DNA of 64,000 bases. Source: Crossiella sp. S99.2 (GTDB lineage: Bacteria > Actinomycetota > Actinomycetes > Mycobacteriales > Pseudonocardiaceae). The notes under the pieces were generated by a model. That model was given only the letters and a program-made list of their open reading frames with translations. It was not told the origin of the DNA and made no database searches. Shown one piece after another: positions 35,114 through 45,832 of the stretch. The position numbers and the translations under genes were made by a program. The stretch lies in NCBI RefSeq assembly GCF_023094165.1, contig NZ_JALMDK010000004.1, positions 248,001 to 312,000 of the forward strand. The letters run 5' to 3'. Position 1 is the stretch's first letter, and the number at the start of each line of letters is the position of its first letter.

Positions 35114-35959
35114 GTGCCGACCGACCGGCTTGGACAAACGCGACAGCTCGCCACGACGAGCGAGTACGGCGTGCTCGGGGTGCGCAACGTCGACTTCACC
35201 TTGACCCGGGTGCCGGCCTCGCCGGACCTGGCGCCGCTGGTGGAGCGGCATTGGCTGGTGTCCTGGGCGTTGCCGCCGGGTCGGCGGGCTTCGGTGACGT
35301 TGTTGCCGCATCCGTGCGTGAACCTGGTGTTCGACCGGGGGCGGCTGGCCGTGAGCGGGGTGGGCAGTGCGCGGTTCACCTACACCTACGAGGGGGTGGG
35401 GCGGGTGTTCGGGGTCAAGTTCCGGCCGGGCGGGTTCCTGCCGTTCCTGGGTGCGCCGGTGGCGGAGCTGACCGATCAGGTGCGGCCGTTGTCGGCGTTG
35501 TGGGGCGCCGGCGCCGAGGTGCTGGCGGCCGAGCTGGGGGCGGCGCGGGACCTGGATGACCTGGTGGCGGTGGCGGAGCGGCAGCTGCGGGCGCACTGGC
35601 CGGGGGTGGCGCCGGAGACGGCCGAGGTGGGCCGGATCGTGCGAGCGTTGCTGCACGACCGGGACATCACCAGGGTGAGCGATGTGTGCGAGCGGTTCGG
35701 CATCTCGCCGCGGTCGCTGCAGCGGCTGTTCCACCGGCATGTCGGGGTGAGTCCGAAGTGGGTGCTGCGCCGGTACCGGTTGCACGAGGCCGCGGCCAGG
35801 CTGGCCGAGGGCACTTCGGGGACCTGGACCGAGGTGGCGGTGGAACTGGGCTACTTCGACCAGTCGCACTTCATCCGCGATTTCACCAGGGCGATCGGGC
35901 TGACCCCGGTGGCCTACGCCGAGGCCTGCCGAGTGCGGCAGGCCCCGGTCAGCGCCTGA
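35114..35959 (+). CDS. AraC family transcriptional regulator
   Basis: About 281 residues from the GTG at 35114; the frame stays open to 35057 but then overlaps the VOC gene. The N-terminal part (LVERHWLVSWALPPGRRASVTLLPHPCVNLVFDRG, VFGVKFRPGGFLPFLG) is a DUF6597-like sensing domain. The C-terminus carries the AraC double HTH (SDVCERFGISPRSLQRLFHRHVGVSPKWVLRRYRLHEAAARL, then TEVAVELGYFDQSHFIRDFTRAIGLTPVAY). Divergent placement suggests control of the VOC gene. Its N-terminal domain resembles the partial regulator at the left window edge. Confidence 0.87.
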   Translation: MPTDRLGQTRQLATTSEYGVLGVRNVDFTLTRVPASPDLAPLVERHWLVSWALPPGRRASVTLLPHPCVNLVFDRGRLAVSGVGSARFTYTYEGVGRVFGVKFRPGGFLPFLGAPVAELTDQVRPLSALWGAGAEVLAAELGAARDLDDLVAVAERQLRAHWPGVAPETAEVGRIVRALLHDRDITRVSDVCERFGISPRSLQRLFHRHVGVSPKWVLRRYRLHEAAARLAEGTSGTWTEVAVELGYFDQSHFIRDFTRAIGLTPVAYAEACRVRQAPVSA

Positions 35960-35971
35960 ACTCCCCTGGTC

Positions 35972-38767
35972 TCAGCCGCGGTTGCGCCAGGGCCAGCGGG
36001 ATGGCGGTGGGTCTTCGGCCACGGGGCCGATCTCGGTGAGCAGCTGCTCGATCTGCGCCCGTTGCGGCGCGTCCTCGGCGAGCTGGGCCAGTGCCGCGGT
36101 GAGCAGCGGGTGGGCCTGCGCGCCCCGGCCCAGCTGGACCAGCAGCCGGCCGCGCAGCACGTCAGCGGTCAGTGTGGGCTCCACCGCCCCGTCCAGGCTC
36201 CGGAACTTCTCGGCGGCGGCGTTCGCCCTGTCCAGGGCCGGGTTGAGGTCCTCGTCGGCGGAGAGGATCCGGGCCGCGTCGTAGTCCAGGATGGCGAGGT
36301 TGAAGACCTCCTCGGGGTCCTGGCCCAGCCTGGTGGCGAGCTGGTCGGCGGCGGCCAGGGCGGCGCGGGCCTGTTCGGGTTCGCGGGCCCAGTGCCAGGA
36401 CAGGGCGGCGCGGCGGCGGTGGCCGAGTTCGCGCAGGGTTTCCTCGACCTGGCGCAGCACCTCGGCTGCGGCGAGGTGGCGCTGGGCGGCCAGGGCGTCG
36501 CGGTCGAGTCCGTCCAGGATGTCGGCGGCCAGGTCGTGCATCTGGGCCAGGCCGTAGGTGTTGTCCGTCGCGGTGCAGTGCGCGGCGACCTGGTCGATCA
36601 GGGCCAGCGCCGAATCGGGCTGGCCGAGTTCGCGGTAGGCCTTGTGCAGCAGGAACCTGGCCCTGGCGAGCAGGTCTGGGTCCTCGATCGCGGCGATGGC
36701 CTCCTCCAGGGCGTCGGCGGCCTCCTCCGGCAGGTCGACGGCCATGGCCGCGATGGCCAGGTCGATCCTGATCCGGGGCAGGGATTCGACCTGGTGCCGC
36801 AGGGCGTCGGCGACCGCGTCGGTGAGGTGCCGGTAGCCGTCGGCCTCGCGCTCCATGGCCATGGCCACCCGCCCGGCCTCGTGCCGGGCGTAGCTGCGCA
36901 CGACCGGGTCGACGGCCTGGAACGCCTCGGTGAGCAGGGTGTAGCCGGCTTCCAGTTCGCCGGTGGCGGCGGTCAGGTTGCCCGTGGTGCACAGGTGCTG
37001 CCACAGCGCGCCGCCGGGCGGCAGTTCGCGGAGCACGGCGAGACCGCGCCGCGCGTAGGCGAGGGCTGCGGGGACCCCTTCCTCGCCGAGGGCCAGTTCC
37101 CTGTGGGTGGCCAGCACGAGCATGTCGGCGGCGAGTTGCCGGTCCAGGTGCCCGTCGGTGCGCTCAACCAGGTCGCGGGCGAGCCGGGCCGCGGTCTCGT
37201 CCTCGTCGAGGCAGCTGTGGCCGTCGACGAGCCGGGACTGGGCGCGGATCAGCGCCTCCTCGTCCCCCGCCGTGCGCAGCGCCTCGATGGCCGCGCGCAG
37301 CAGGGCCAGTCCCGCCTCACCGTCGCCGTCGTAGCAGTGCACCAGGCCGAGGCGGCTGCGGGTGGTCTCGGCACGCACCGGTTCGCCGTGCTCGGCGAAG
37401 AGCCCGAGGGACTCGCGCAGGCAGTGTTTGGCCCCGTCCGGGTCGGTGTCGAAGGTGGCCTGCGCGCGGGCGGCCAGGCGCCGGGCGCGCAGCGGCGGCG
37501 GCGGTTGCGGGCACACCTGGTCGAAGCGGGCCCACACCGCCGCGGCGACCTCGTCGTCCTCCCGGTGGGTGGCGGCTTCGGCCGCGTCGGCGAGGTCCTC
37601 CGGGGTGTCCGGGTAGCTGACCGGCGGCGGTGCGGCCACGGGCAGGCTGGTGGCGGCGCGGGCCGGGCCGGACAGCGGCAGGTGCTCGACCAGTGGTTCG
37701 GCGGACAGGGTGGCGCGGATCCGGTCGCCCTGTTCACTGCTGCCGTTGCGGGCGTCGAAGCGGGCGGCCAGGTCCAGGGCCTGTTCGGCGAGTTCGTCGC
37801 GCAGCGCGGTGGCCGGCCAGTCCACGGCGGCCCGGTCGCGGTGCGCGGGTCGGCGGACCGGGGTGTCCGGGTGGCCGGCCTCGATCACCTGGGTGAGCAC
37901 CAGCGCGCCGGCGGCGGCGAAACGCATGGCGGCGTTGGGGTTGCTGGGTTCGTCGAGCCAGCCGAGGTGGCGGGTCAGGATGTCCAGGCCGCGCGGGTGG
38001 TTGCCGGTGCAGGCGCAGAAGACGAGGTGTTCGGCGATCAGGCCGAGTTCGGCGCGGTCGTGCTGGATCGCCCGGTAGGCGCCGCGGTGGGCTTGCGCGG
38101 CTTCGGTGAGCCTGCCGGTGCGCAGGTAGGGCAGCAGCAGGTCGGTGCGGATGCTGTGCGGTTGTTCCCGGCAGTTGAGCTGCCCGGTGAGCACTGGCAG
38201 CGCGGCGGCCACCGCGTCCTCGTCCCGGCCGAGCCAGACCAGGTGGTTGATCTTGCCGTTGGGTTCGCAGCCGACACAGTCGGAGAGTTCGCCGCGCGGG
38301 CTGGCGTCCCAGAGCCGGAACTGTTCGGCCGCGGTGTCCCGGTCGCCGATGTGCCGGGCGAGCATTTCCCGGTACTGGTGCACGGGATTCAGGCCGTGTC
38401 CGGCGAGCCGGTAGCGGCGTTCCATGTCGTCGAGCACGGCCTGGGTCTGCGCCAGGGGGACTTCGGGGAAGTCGGCGAGGGCGCTGACGATGCCCTTGAA
38501 GTTCCAGAACAGGTGGTGGTCGAAGCGCTGGTCGCCCTCGCCGCGGTCGTAGGCGGCCAGGCACCAGGCGAAGGGCACGAAGGTCTTGGCCGGTTCGGCG
38601 CCGTAGCGGTAGGCCTGCAGGCTGAAGATCCGGGCGGCGTACTGGAGTTCGGCCAGGCCGAGCGCGTCGGCGTGCCGGATGACCTCCTCGACCGCGGCGG
38701 TGCGGGCCGGGCCGTAGGGCAGGTCGTGGCTGGCCCGCAGCTTGTCCTGGAGTTCCTCGGGGCTCAC
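35972..38767 (-). CDS. TPR protein coupled to HSP90
   Basis: 931 residues from the GTG at 38767 (MSPEELQDKLRASHDLPYG), overlapping the HSP90 stop by 4 nt. The protein is entirely helical, with many TPR-like pairs, for example AAEQFRLWDASPRGEL, ALAYARRGLAVLRELPPGGALW and ALAAAEQLATRLGQ-like segments near the C-terminus. No enzyme motif is visible. The tight overlap with an HSP90 gene echoes eukaryotic TPR co-chaperones, which dock on HSP90. The bacterial HSP90 here ends DAAVPQEDTQ, without the eukaryotic MEEVD tail, so any docking must differ. Partner role is inferred. Confidence 0.78.
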   Translation of the reverse strand: MSPEELQDKLRASHDLPYGPARTAAVEEVIRHADALGLAELQYAARIFSLQAYRYGAEPAKTFVPFAWCLAAYDRGEGDQRFDHHLFWNFKGIVSALADFPEVPLAQTQAVLDDMERRYRLAGHGLNPVHQYREMLARHIGDRDTAAEQFRLWDASPRGELSDCVGCEPNGKINHLVWLGRDEDAVAAALPVLTGQLNCREQPHSIRTDLLLPYLRTGRLTEAAQAHRGAYRAIQHDRAELGLIAEHLVFCACTGNHPRGLDILTRHLGWLDEPSNPNAAMRFAAAGALVLTQVIEAGHPDTPVRRPAHRDRAAVDWPATALRDELAEQALDLAARFDARNGSSEQGDRIRATLSAEPLVEHLPLSGPARAATSLPVAAPPPVSYPDTPEDLADAAEAATHREDDEVAAAVWARFDQVCPQPPPPLRARRLAARAQATFDTDPDGAKHCLRESLGLFAEHGEPVRAETTRSRLGLVHCYDGDGEAGLALLRAAIEALRTAGDEEALIRAQSRLVDGHSCLDEDETAARLARDLVERTDGHLDRQLAADMLVLATHRELALGEEGVPAALAYARRGLAVLRELPPGGALWQHLCTTGNLTAATGELEAGYTLLTEAFQAVDPVVRSYARHEAGRVAMAMEREADGYRHLTDAVADALRHQVESLPRIRIDLAIAAMAVDLPEEAADALEEAIAAIEDPDLLARARFLLHKAYRELGQPDSALALIDQVAAHCTATDNTYGLAQMHDLAADILDGLDRDALAAQRHLAAAEVLRQVEETLRELGHRRRAALSWHWAREPEQARAALAAADQLATRLGQDPEEVFNLAILDYDAARILSADEDLNPALDRANAAAEKFRSLDGAVEPTLTADVLRGRLLVQLGRGAQAHPLLTAALAQLAEDAPQRAQIEQLLTEIGPVAEDPPPSRWPWRNRG

Positions 38768-40569
38768 TGGGTGTCCTCCTGGGGCACGGCCGCGTCGAGC
38801 AGGCCGAGGAACGAGCGGTTGAGCAGGGCGGCGTCGGCGGGCCGGATCGGGTGGTAGCCGAGCAGCAGGGCCTGGCCGTAGAGGGCTTCCACGGCGAGGG
38901 CGACCATGGCCGGGTCGGTGAGCGCGCAGATGCGGCGCACCAGGGGGTTGCGGTGGTTGAGCACGAGTTGCGGCCGGTCCTCGGCGGGTTTCTCGAACGC
39001 GGCGAGCACTCCGGCCCAGAGCTGGTCGGCCTTGGCCCTGGTGGCTTTCAGCTCGCTCTGGAAGGCGGCGTCGCGGTCGATGAGGTAGAGCACGGACAGC
39101 GCGGGCGGGTCGAAGGCGCGCAGCGCGACCTCGCAGCCGAGCCGGTCCAGGGCGCGCTGGGCACTGGCCAGGAAGGGGCGCAGGCCGAGTTCGACGGCGG
39201 GGTCGAGTGGGGCGAGCCGGGTCATCACCTCGCCGGGTTCCAGGCGCTGTACGACCAGGTCGGGGTCCAGGGCGGGCAGTCTGGTGATGATCTCGCTGTC
39301 GTAGGTGTAGCCGCCGTTGACCACGGCCAGGCCCTGGGCGGAGGCGACCGCGGCGAGCTGGCGGAAGTCCTCGGCGGTGCTGGTGTAGCGGATCCGGCCG
39401 TGCCGGGCGCGGAATTCGCCGAGCGTCATCCGCCCCATGTTGGTTTCCACCGGCAGCCATTCGTCGACCAGCGCGAGCATCTCGTCGTCGTGCAGGGCGA
39501 GGGCTTTGACGCCGAGGTGGTGGATGCCCAGGAACCGGGCCAGCCGTCCGGGGTCGGTGGCGGCCAGGCCGACCAGCCAGCCGCGGAGCTGGGCGCCGAG
39601 GGCTTCGCGCACCTCGTCGAGGAGGCCGTCGTCGTAGAGGGCTTCGCGGCTGGCGGTGGGGCGCAGTTCGGTGGCGTCGACGACGCAGCGGGCGAAGAAG
39701 GCCCAGCCGGGCAGCAGGCCGTCGGCGCTCTCGGTGAGCAGCATGCCTTTGAGGTAGACGCGGTGTCCGGCGCGTTCGGCCGGGTTGGCCTGGAACGGCA
39801 GCACGTAGGCCACGCCGGTGAGCCCGGCCTGGGGCACGTCGAGTTCGACCGCGTCGAAGGGGGTGAAGCCGACGGTGTCCTGGGCGTAGCCGACCAGATC
39901 GGCCAGCCGCTGTCCCGCCGGCCGGTCGTCGGCGCGCCAGGGCGGCCCGTCCCCTGCGACCCGCGCTCCCCCGACGGTGATCGGGACGGGCAGCATCGAG
40001 CCGTAGAGGGTGGCGAGTTCGACCACGGTGGGTCCGGCGAACCAGGTTTCCGCGCCGGGCCGGGCGGACAGGGTGACGGTGGTGCCTGCTTCGGCGCGTT
40101 CGGCGGTGCCGATCCGGTAGGTGCCGTCGGCCCGGCCGACCCATTCGACCGCGGGCGCGCCGGTGTGTGAGCGGGTGAGCACGGTGACCTCGTCGGCGAC
40201 CAGGAACGCCGAGAGTAGGCCGATGCCGAACTGGCCGAGGAACTCGTGCCGGGCGAAGCCCAGTTCATCGCGTTTGGAGCTGCGGCCGATGGTGGCCAGC
40301 AGTTCGTGCACCTGGTCCTCGGACAGCCCGATGCCGGTGTCGGTGATGGTCAGTGTGGTGCCGGTGGTGTCGATCGCGATGGCGGCGGGCGCCCCGGGTT
40401 CGACGGCCCTGCGGGCGGTCACCGCGTCGACGGCGTTCTGCAGCAGCTCGCGCAGGTAGACCCGCGGGCTGGAGTAGAGGTGGTGGCTGAGCAGGTCGAC
40501 CACGCCACGCAGGTCCACCTGGAATGTGCGATCCAAATTAGTTCGTCCCCCCTGATGTGCTCGGGCCAT
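38764..40569 (-). CDS. HSP90 family ATPase chaperone
   Basis: 601 residues from the ATG at 40569. The GHKL ATP-binding domain shows YLRELLQNAVDAVTARR, ITDTGIGLSEDQV and EFLGQFGIGLLSAFLVADEV. The middle domain has GHRVYLKGMLLTESADGLLPGWAFFARCVVDATELRPTASREALYDD, which contains the HtpG-like catalytic region. It is slightly shorter and more divergent than housekeeping HtpG. The gene starts 9 bp from the divergent GNAT gene and overlaps the TPR gene at its end. It probably remodels client proteins with the TPR partner. Confidence 0.9.
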   Translation of the reverse strand: MARAHQGGRTNLDRTFQVDLRGVVDLLSHHLYSSPRVYLRELLQNAVDAVTARRAVEPGAPAAIAIDTTGTTLTITDTGIGLSEDQVHELLATIGRSSKRDELGFARHEFLGQFGIGLLSAFLVADEVTVLTRSHTGAPAVEWVGRADGTYRIGTAERAEAGTTVTLSARPGAETWFAGPTVVELATLYGSMLPVPITVGGARVAGDGPPWRADDRPAGQRLADLVGYAQDTVGFTPFDAVELDVPQAGLTGVAYVLPFQANPAERAGHRVYLKGMLLTESADGLLPGWAFFARCVVDATELRPTASREALYDDGLLDEVREALGAQLRGWLVGLAATDPGRLARFLGIHHLGVKALALHDDEMLALVDEWLPVETNMGRMTLGEFRARHGRIRYTSTAEDFRQLAAVASAQGLAVVNGGYTYDSEIITRLPALDPDLVVQRLEPGEVMTRLAPLDPAVELGLRPFLASAQRALDRLGCEVALRAFDPPALSVLYLIDRDAAFQSELKATRAKADQLWAGVLAAFEKPAEDRPQLVLNHRNPLVRRICALTDPAMVALAVEALYGQALLLGYHPIRPADAALLNRSFLGLLDAAVPQEDTQ

Positions 40570-40578
40570 CCTAGGCCG

Positions 40579-41412
40579 GTGGACGAGCGCGACATGCAGG
40601 AACTGACGGACGCGGTGTGGACGCCGGGCGCCCGCTGGCATCCAGGTGAGCTGACCTGGTCCCGGTTGCAGCACCTCGGCCGCGCGCCGGACTGGCCGAC
40701 CCGGTTGTGGCGGCGGGGATCGACGGTGCTGGCCTGGGGCTGGGTGGACCTGCCCGGCTCGCTGTACCTGCAGACCCGGCCGGAGTCGGCGGACCTCGTG
40801 AGCGAGGTGCTGGACTGGGCTGAGTCGGTGACTGCCGGAGGGCTGTCGGTGCACGTGCTGGACCGGGAACGCCACCTGGTGGACTCCTTGCATGCCAACG
40901 GGTACACCGAGTCCACTGTGGACGGCCCGTTCTTCCAGCGGATGGTCGGCGGCCTCGACGAGCTGCCGGAAGTCGTGCTACCGGACGGGTTTTCGCTCGC
41001 CGAGGCCACCGATCTCGTTGCCAGGGTGAGGATTCACCGGACCGCGTTCCACCCGTCGCGGGTCACCGTGGACAGCTACACCAACGTCACCAGGGCCTGG
41101 CTGTACCGGCGGGAACTGGACCTGGTGGTGCACGCCCCGGACGGCCGCCTGGCCGCGTTCTGCCTGGGCTGGCTGGACTCGCGGTCCCGGGTCGGCACGT
41201 TCGAGCCGGTGGGCGCCGATCCGGAGTTCCGCGGGCTGGGCCTGGCCAGGGCGGTGTGCCTGGCGGTACTGCACCGGATGCGGACGCTGGGCGCGAACAC
41301 CGCCACCGTGCTGCCCAGGGGCGATGCCGCCTACCCAGTGCCCGCGCGGCTCTACGCCGGGCTGGGCCTGTCGCCGATCGGCCGAACGGTGGTCTTCACC
41401 CGAACCCGCTGA
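40579..41412 (+). CDS. GNAT family N-acetyltransferase
   Basis: About 277 residues from the GTG at 40579 (VDERDMQELTDAVW); the ATG at 40594 is an alternative. The C-terminal half has the acetyl-CoA binding pattern: FEPVGADPEFRGLGLARAVCLAVLHRMRTLGANTATVLPRGD, with LYAGLGLSPIGRTVVFTR closing the fold. The N-terminal half is a second, degenerate GNAT-like module. Acceptor unknown. The start lies 9 bp from the HSP90 start on the other strand, so the two promoters must overlap the coding regions or one transcript is leaderless. Confidence 0.85.
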   Translation: MDERDMQELTDAVWTPGARWHPGELTWSRLQHLGRAPDWPTRLWRRGSTVLAWGWVDLPGSLYLQTRPESADLVSEVLDWAESVTAGGLSVHVLDRERHLVDSLHANGYTESTVDGPFFQRMVGGLDELPEVVLPDGFSLAEATDLVARVRIHRTAFHPSRVTVDSYTNVTRAWLYRRELDLVVHAPDGRLAAFCLGWLDSRSRVGTFEPVGADPEFRGLGLARAVCLAVLHRMRTLGANTATVLPRGDAAYPVPARLYAGLGLSPIGRTVVFTRTR

Positions 41413-41445
41413 ACCATTCCCGCTTCGGCGGACGTTGGCCGGAGC

Positions 41446-41769
41446 ATGAGCACCGCATCGATCGCCGGAATCCTGGTCATGCTGCCCGCGCTGGTGGGGA
41501 TCGCCATCCTGTGGCGGTGGAGCGGACCGGGCCTGACCGAGCCCAAACCCCTGCCCCAGCCCCGGGAACTGCTCGCCAAGGCCAAGCAGGCCCTCGACAA
41601 GCTGGCCCCGCCCCGACGTCCGCAACCCGCGCCGACAGTGCGGATCGGCGCGCACCGCAGCCGGGTGCCGCGGTACGCGCCGTTGCCCACCATGCATTCG
41701 GTGGCCGAGATCCGCGCCCGCGAGGACGCCGATCACCTTGCCTACTACCCGAGGTTGCGCCGCGGTTAG
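41446..41769 (+). CDS. Small single-helix membrane protein
   Basis: 107 residues. One membrane helix lies at about 5-25 (SIAGILVMLPALVGIAILWRW), followed by a Pro/Lys-rich cytosolic segment and VAEIRAREDADHLAYYPRLRRG. It overlaps the end of the convergent secreted-protein gene by 4 nt. No family recognised. Confidence 0.6.
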   Translation: MSTASIAGILVMLPALVGIAILWRWSGPGLTEPKPLPQPRELLAKAKQALDKLAPPRRPQPAPTVRIGAHRSRVPRYAPLPTMHSVAEIRAREDADHLAYYPRLRRG

Positions 41770-42599
41770 CGGCGGAACCGCCAGGTCTTGCTGTCGAAGG
41801 CCACGCAGATGCTCGGCGAGAGCACGACCACCCGCAGCGTGCCGTCCCGGAAGTCGTAGTCGATGCCCTCGACCTCGAAACTGCCGGAACACCCGCTCTG
41901 CAACGGCAACTGCCCCAGCTCCCGGACCACCCCGCGGACGTCCGTGCCGCCCAGCGCGGCGTCCAGATCGACCTGGAGCAACTGTTTGCCGGGACCGTCG
42001 GAGGGGCAGAGCAGCTGCGTGGCCGAGGTGAACTCGCAGCCCTGGAGGTTGCTGACGGTGCGGTCCAGCCGGATCGCGAAGGCGTACGGCAGGTTCTTGC
42101 CCGGATCGGTGACGGCCACCCCCGGGTTGGGGAAGACCAGCAGCCGGTTCATCTCACCCCACTCCCCCGACACCAGCCACCGGGCGTCGGGGGACACGGC
42201 GGCGAAGGAGTTGTTGATGGCCTCCCAGGATTCCAGCTGGTGCACGTACTCCGCCCACCGGCCGTCCGCGGTCTGCACCCGGAACATCTTGGCGCGCAAG
42301 GTGCTGCTCTGGTACGGCTCGACGTAGACGCCCGCGCGGGAGCCGGGGTCGCCGACGTGGTCCCAGCCCCTGGTGCGCACGTCCAGGGGGATGGTGCCGA
42401 TGCCGGTGTAGCGGATGGATCCGTTGCCGTCACGGATGATCGTGGCCAGGCCCTGGCTCTCGTCCAGTGCGCGGGCGTGGTCGGAGCCGAGGGTCCGCCA
42501 GGGACCGACGTCGGCCGAGGCTGGCAGGGCGCCCAGGATCAGGGCGGTCGAGACGAGGATGGCGGTGGCGGCGCTGCGCAGGGCGTTCCTGCGGGTCAT
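41766..42599 (-). CDS. Secreted protein of unknown function
   Basis: 277 residues from the ATG at 42599. A signal peptide (MTRRNALRSAATAILVSTALILGALPASA, cut after Ala29) exports a beta-rich mature protein: GPWRTLGSDHARALDESQGLATIIRDGNGSIRYTG, YAFAIRLDRTVSNLQGCEF and SPSICVAFDSKTWRFRR. The strands and WD-like spacing may indicate a small propeller, but no family is certain. The start overlaps the stop of the LuxR-type regulator by 4 nt, so they are co-transcribed. Confidence 0.75.
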   Translation of the reverse strand: MTRRNALRSAATAILVSTALILGALPASADVGPWRTLGSDHARALDESQGLATIIRDGNGSIRYTGIGTIPLDVRTRGWDHVGDPGSRAGVYVEPYQSSTLRAKMFRVQTADGRWAEYVHQLESWEAINNSFAAVSPDARWLVSGEWGEMNRLLVFPNPGVAVTDPGKNLPYAFAIRLDRTVSNLQGCEFTSATQLLCPSDGPGKQLLQVDLDAALGGTDVRGVVRELGQLPLQSGCSGSFEVEGIDYDFRDGTLRVVVLSPSICVAFDSKTWRFRR

Positions 42600-43615
42600 G
42601 CTCGCTCCTGGGGGACGGACGGATGGCGCGGCGGAGCCGGTTCGGACCCTACCCGGCCGCGCTGGCCGCGGTCGAGCATTCCGCGGTCGAGTAGTCCCAA
42701 TGCGGCCGCGCGCAACCCGGCCTGGAACCGGCTGGTGGCGCCGAGGGTGTCCATCAGCGCGCGGACGTGGCGTTGCGCGGTGCGCAGGCTGACGCCCAGG
42801 CGGAGCGCGATGGTCTTGTCGGTGAGCCCGGCGGCGAGCAGTTCCAGGACCCGCCAGTCCACGCCGGGGGTGGCGTGCTGGCCGGGCAGTGGGGCGGCGC
42901 GCTGCCAGCTGTGCTCGAACAGCGAGCGCAACCCGGTCAGCAGGGCCGAGGCGGAGACCAGCAGCGCGCTGTCGGTCTCGTGCCCGATGGCCACCGGCAG
43001 GATCGCCCACCGTCGGTCGACCAGGCCCAGTTTGGTCGGCAGTCCGGGCAGCACCCGGATGCGTTCGCCGCGGGCCCGCCTGCGGTGCAAGGCGTCCAGC
43101 ACGTGCGCGCAGTCCACATAGGACGCGTCGTAGACGGTCCGGTAGACCACGCCGGCGGCCAGTGCGCTGCGGGCCTCCTCGTTGGCCGAGCCCGCGACGT
43201 AGGGCGGCCGCTCGAACTGGCACACCTCGAACCGCGCGGCCCGTTGCAACCCGGCCCAGCGCCGCGCGATCGCGGCGTGCCCGCGCAGCAGTTCGACCGG
43301 CCCGTGGTTCTCCGAGTCGCCGGTGGCCCGGTCGTAGATGGTCATCAGCGCCGGGATGAGCGCGCGCACCCGGTGCAGTCGTTGGTGGTGGGAGACGATG
43401 TAGGACTCGATCGCCGAGTCCGGCGGCACCCGCGTCCAGCGCCCGTCCGCGGCGACCACCAGGCCGGCCTGGTCGAGGAAGGCAAGCAGGTCCGCGGTGT
43501 GCGCGGGGTCGAGACCGGCCGTGACGGCCAGTTCGTCGGTGGTCCAGGACGGGCGGGTCAGCACGATCTCGTAGACGCGCTGTTGATCAGCGGTGAGGCC
43601 GAGCACCTCCAACAT
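42596..43615 (-). CDS. LuxR-type regulator with TrmB-like N-terminal winged helix
   Basis: 339 residues from the ATG at 43615 behind GGAGTGTGTGGC; an in-frame GTG at 43624 is an alternative. N-terminal winged helix (LGLTADQQRVYEIVLTRPSWTTDELAVTAGLDPAHTADLLAFLDQAGLVV), a middle ligand-like region, and a C-terminal LuxR HTH (RVLELLAAGLTDKTIALRLGVSLRTAQRHVRALMDTLGATSRFQAGLRAA). Such proteins in actinomycetes control secondary metabolism or secreted products. It is coupled to the secreted protein gene downstream. Confidence 0.85.
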   Translation of the reverse strand: MLEVLGLTADQQRVYEIVLTRPSWTTDELAVTAGLDPAHTADLLAFLDQAGLVVAADGRWTRVPPDSAIESYIVSHHQRLHRVRALIPALMTIYDRATGDSENHGPVELLRGHAAIARRWAGLQRAARFEVCQFERPPYVAGSANEEARSALAAGVVYRTVYDASYVDCAHVLDALHRRRARGERIRVLPGLPTKLGLVDRRWAILPVAIGHETDSALLVSASALLTGLRSLFEHSWQRAAPLPGQHATPGVDWRVLELLAAGLTDKTIALRLGVSLRTAQRHVRALMDTLGATSRFQAGLRAAALGLLDRGMLDRGQRGRVGSEPAPPRHPSVPQERA

Positions 43616-43699
43616 GCCACACACTCCGAGCAGCAGGGGTACTCGACATCTACCGCCCCGGGCGGCGGGACACTACCCGCCGCCCGGAGGGTCACCCAC

Positions 43700-45767
<2,068 letters not shown>

Positions 45768-45832
45768 CCGCGGCCGGCCGCCACGTACAGTGTTCAGGGC
45801 GGTAGCGGCGTAGCGGAACGGATTGAGCAGCG

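Noticed and set aside
36062-38857. A 931-residue plus-strand open frame opposite the TPR gene
   Set aside because: Shadow frame of the TPR gene: Gly/Val-rich, no motifs, no ribosome site.
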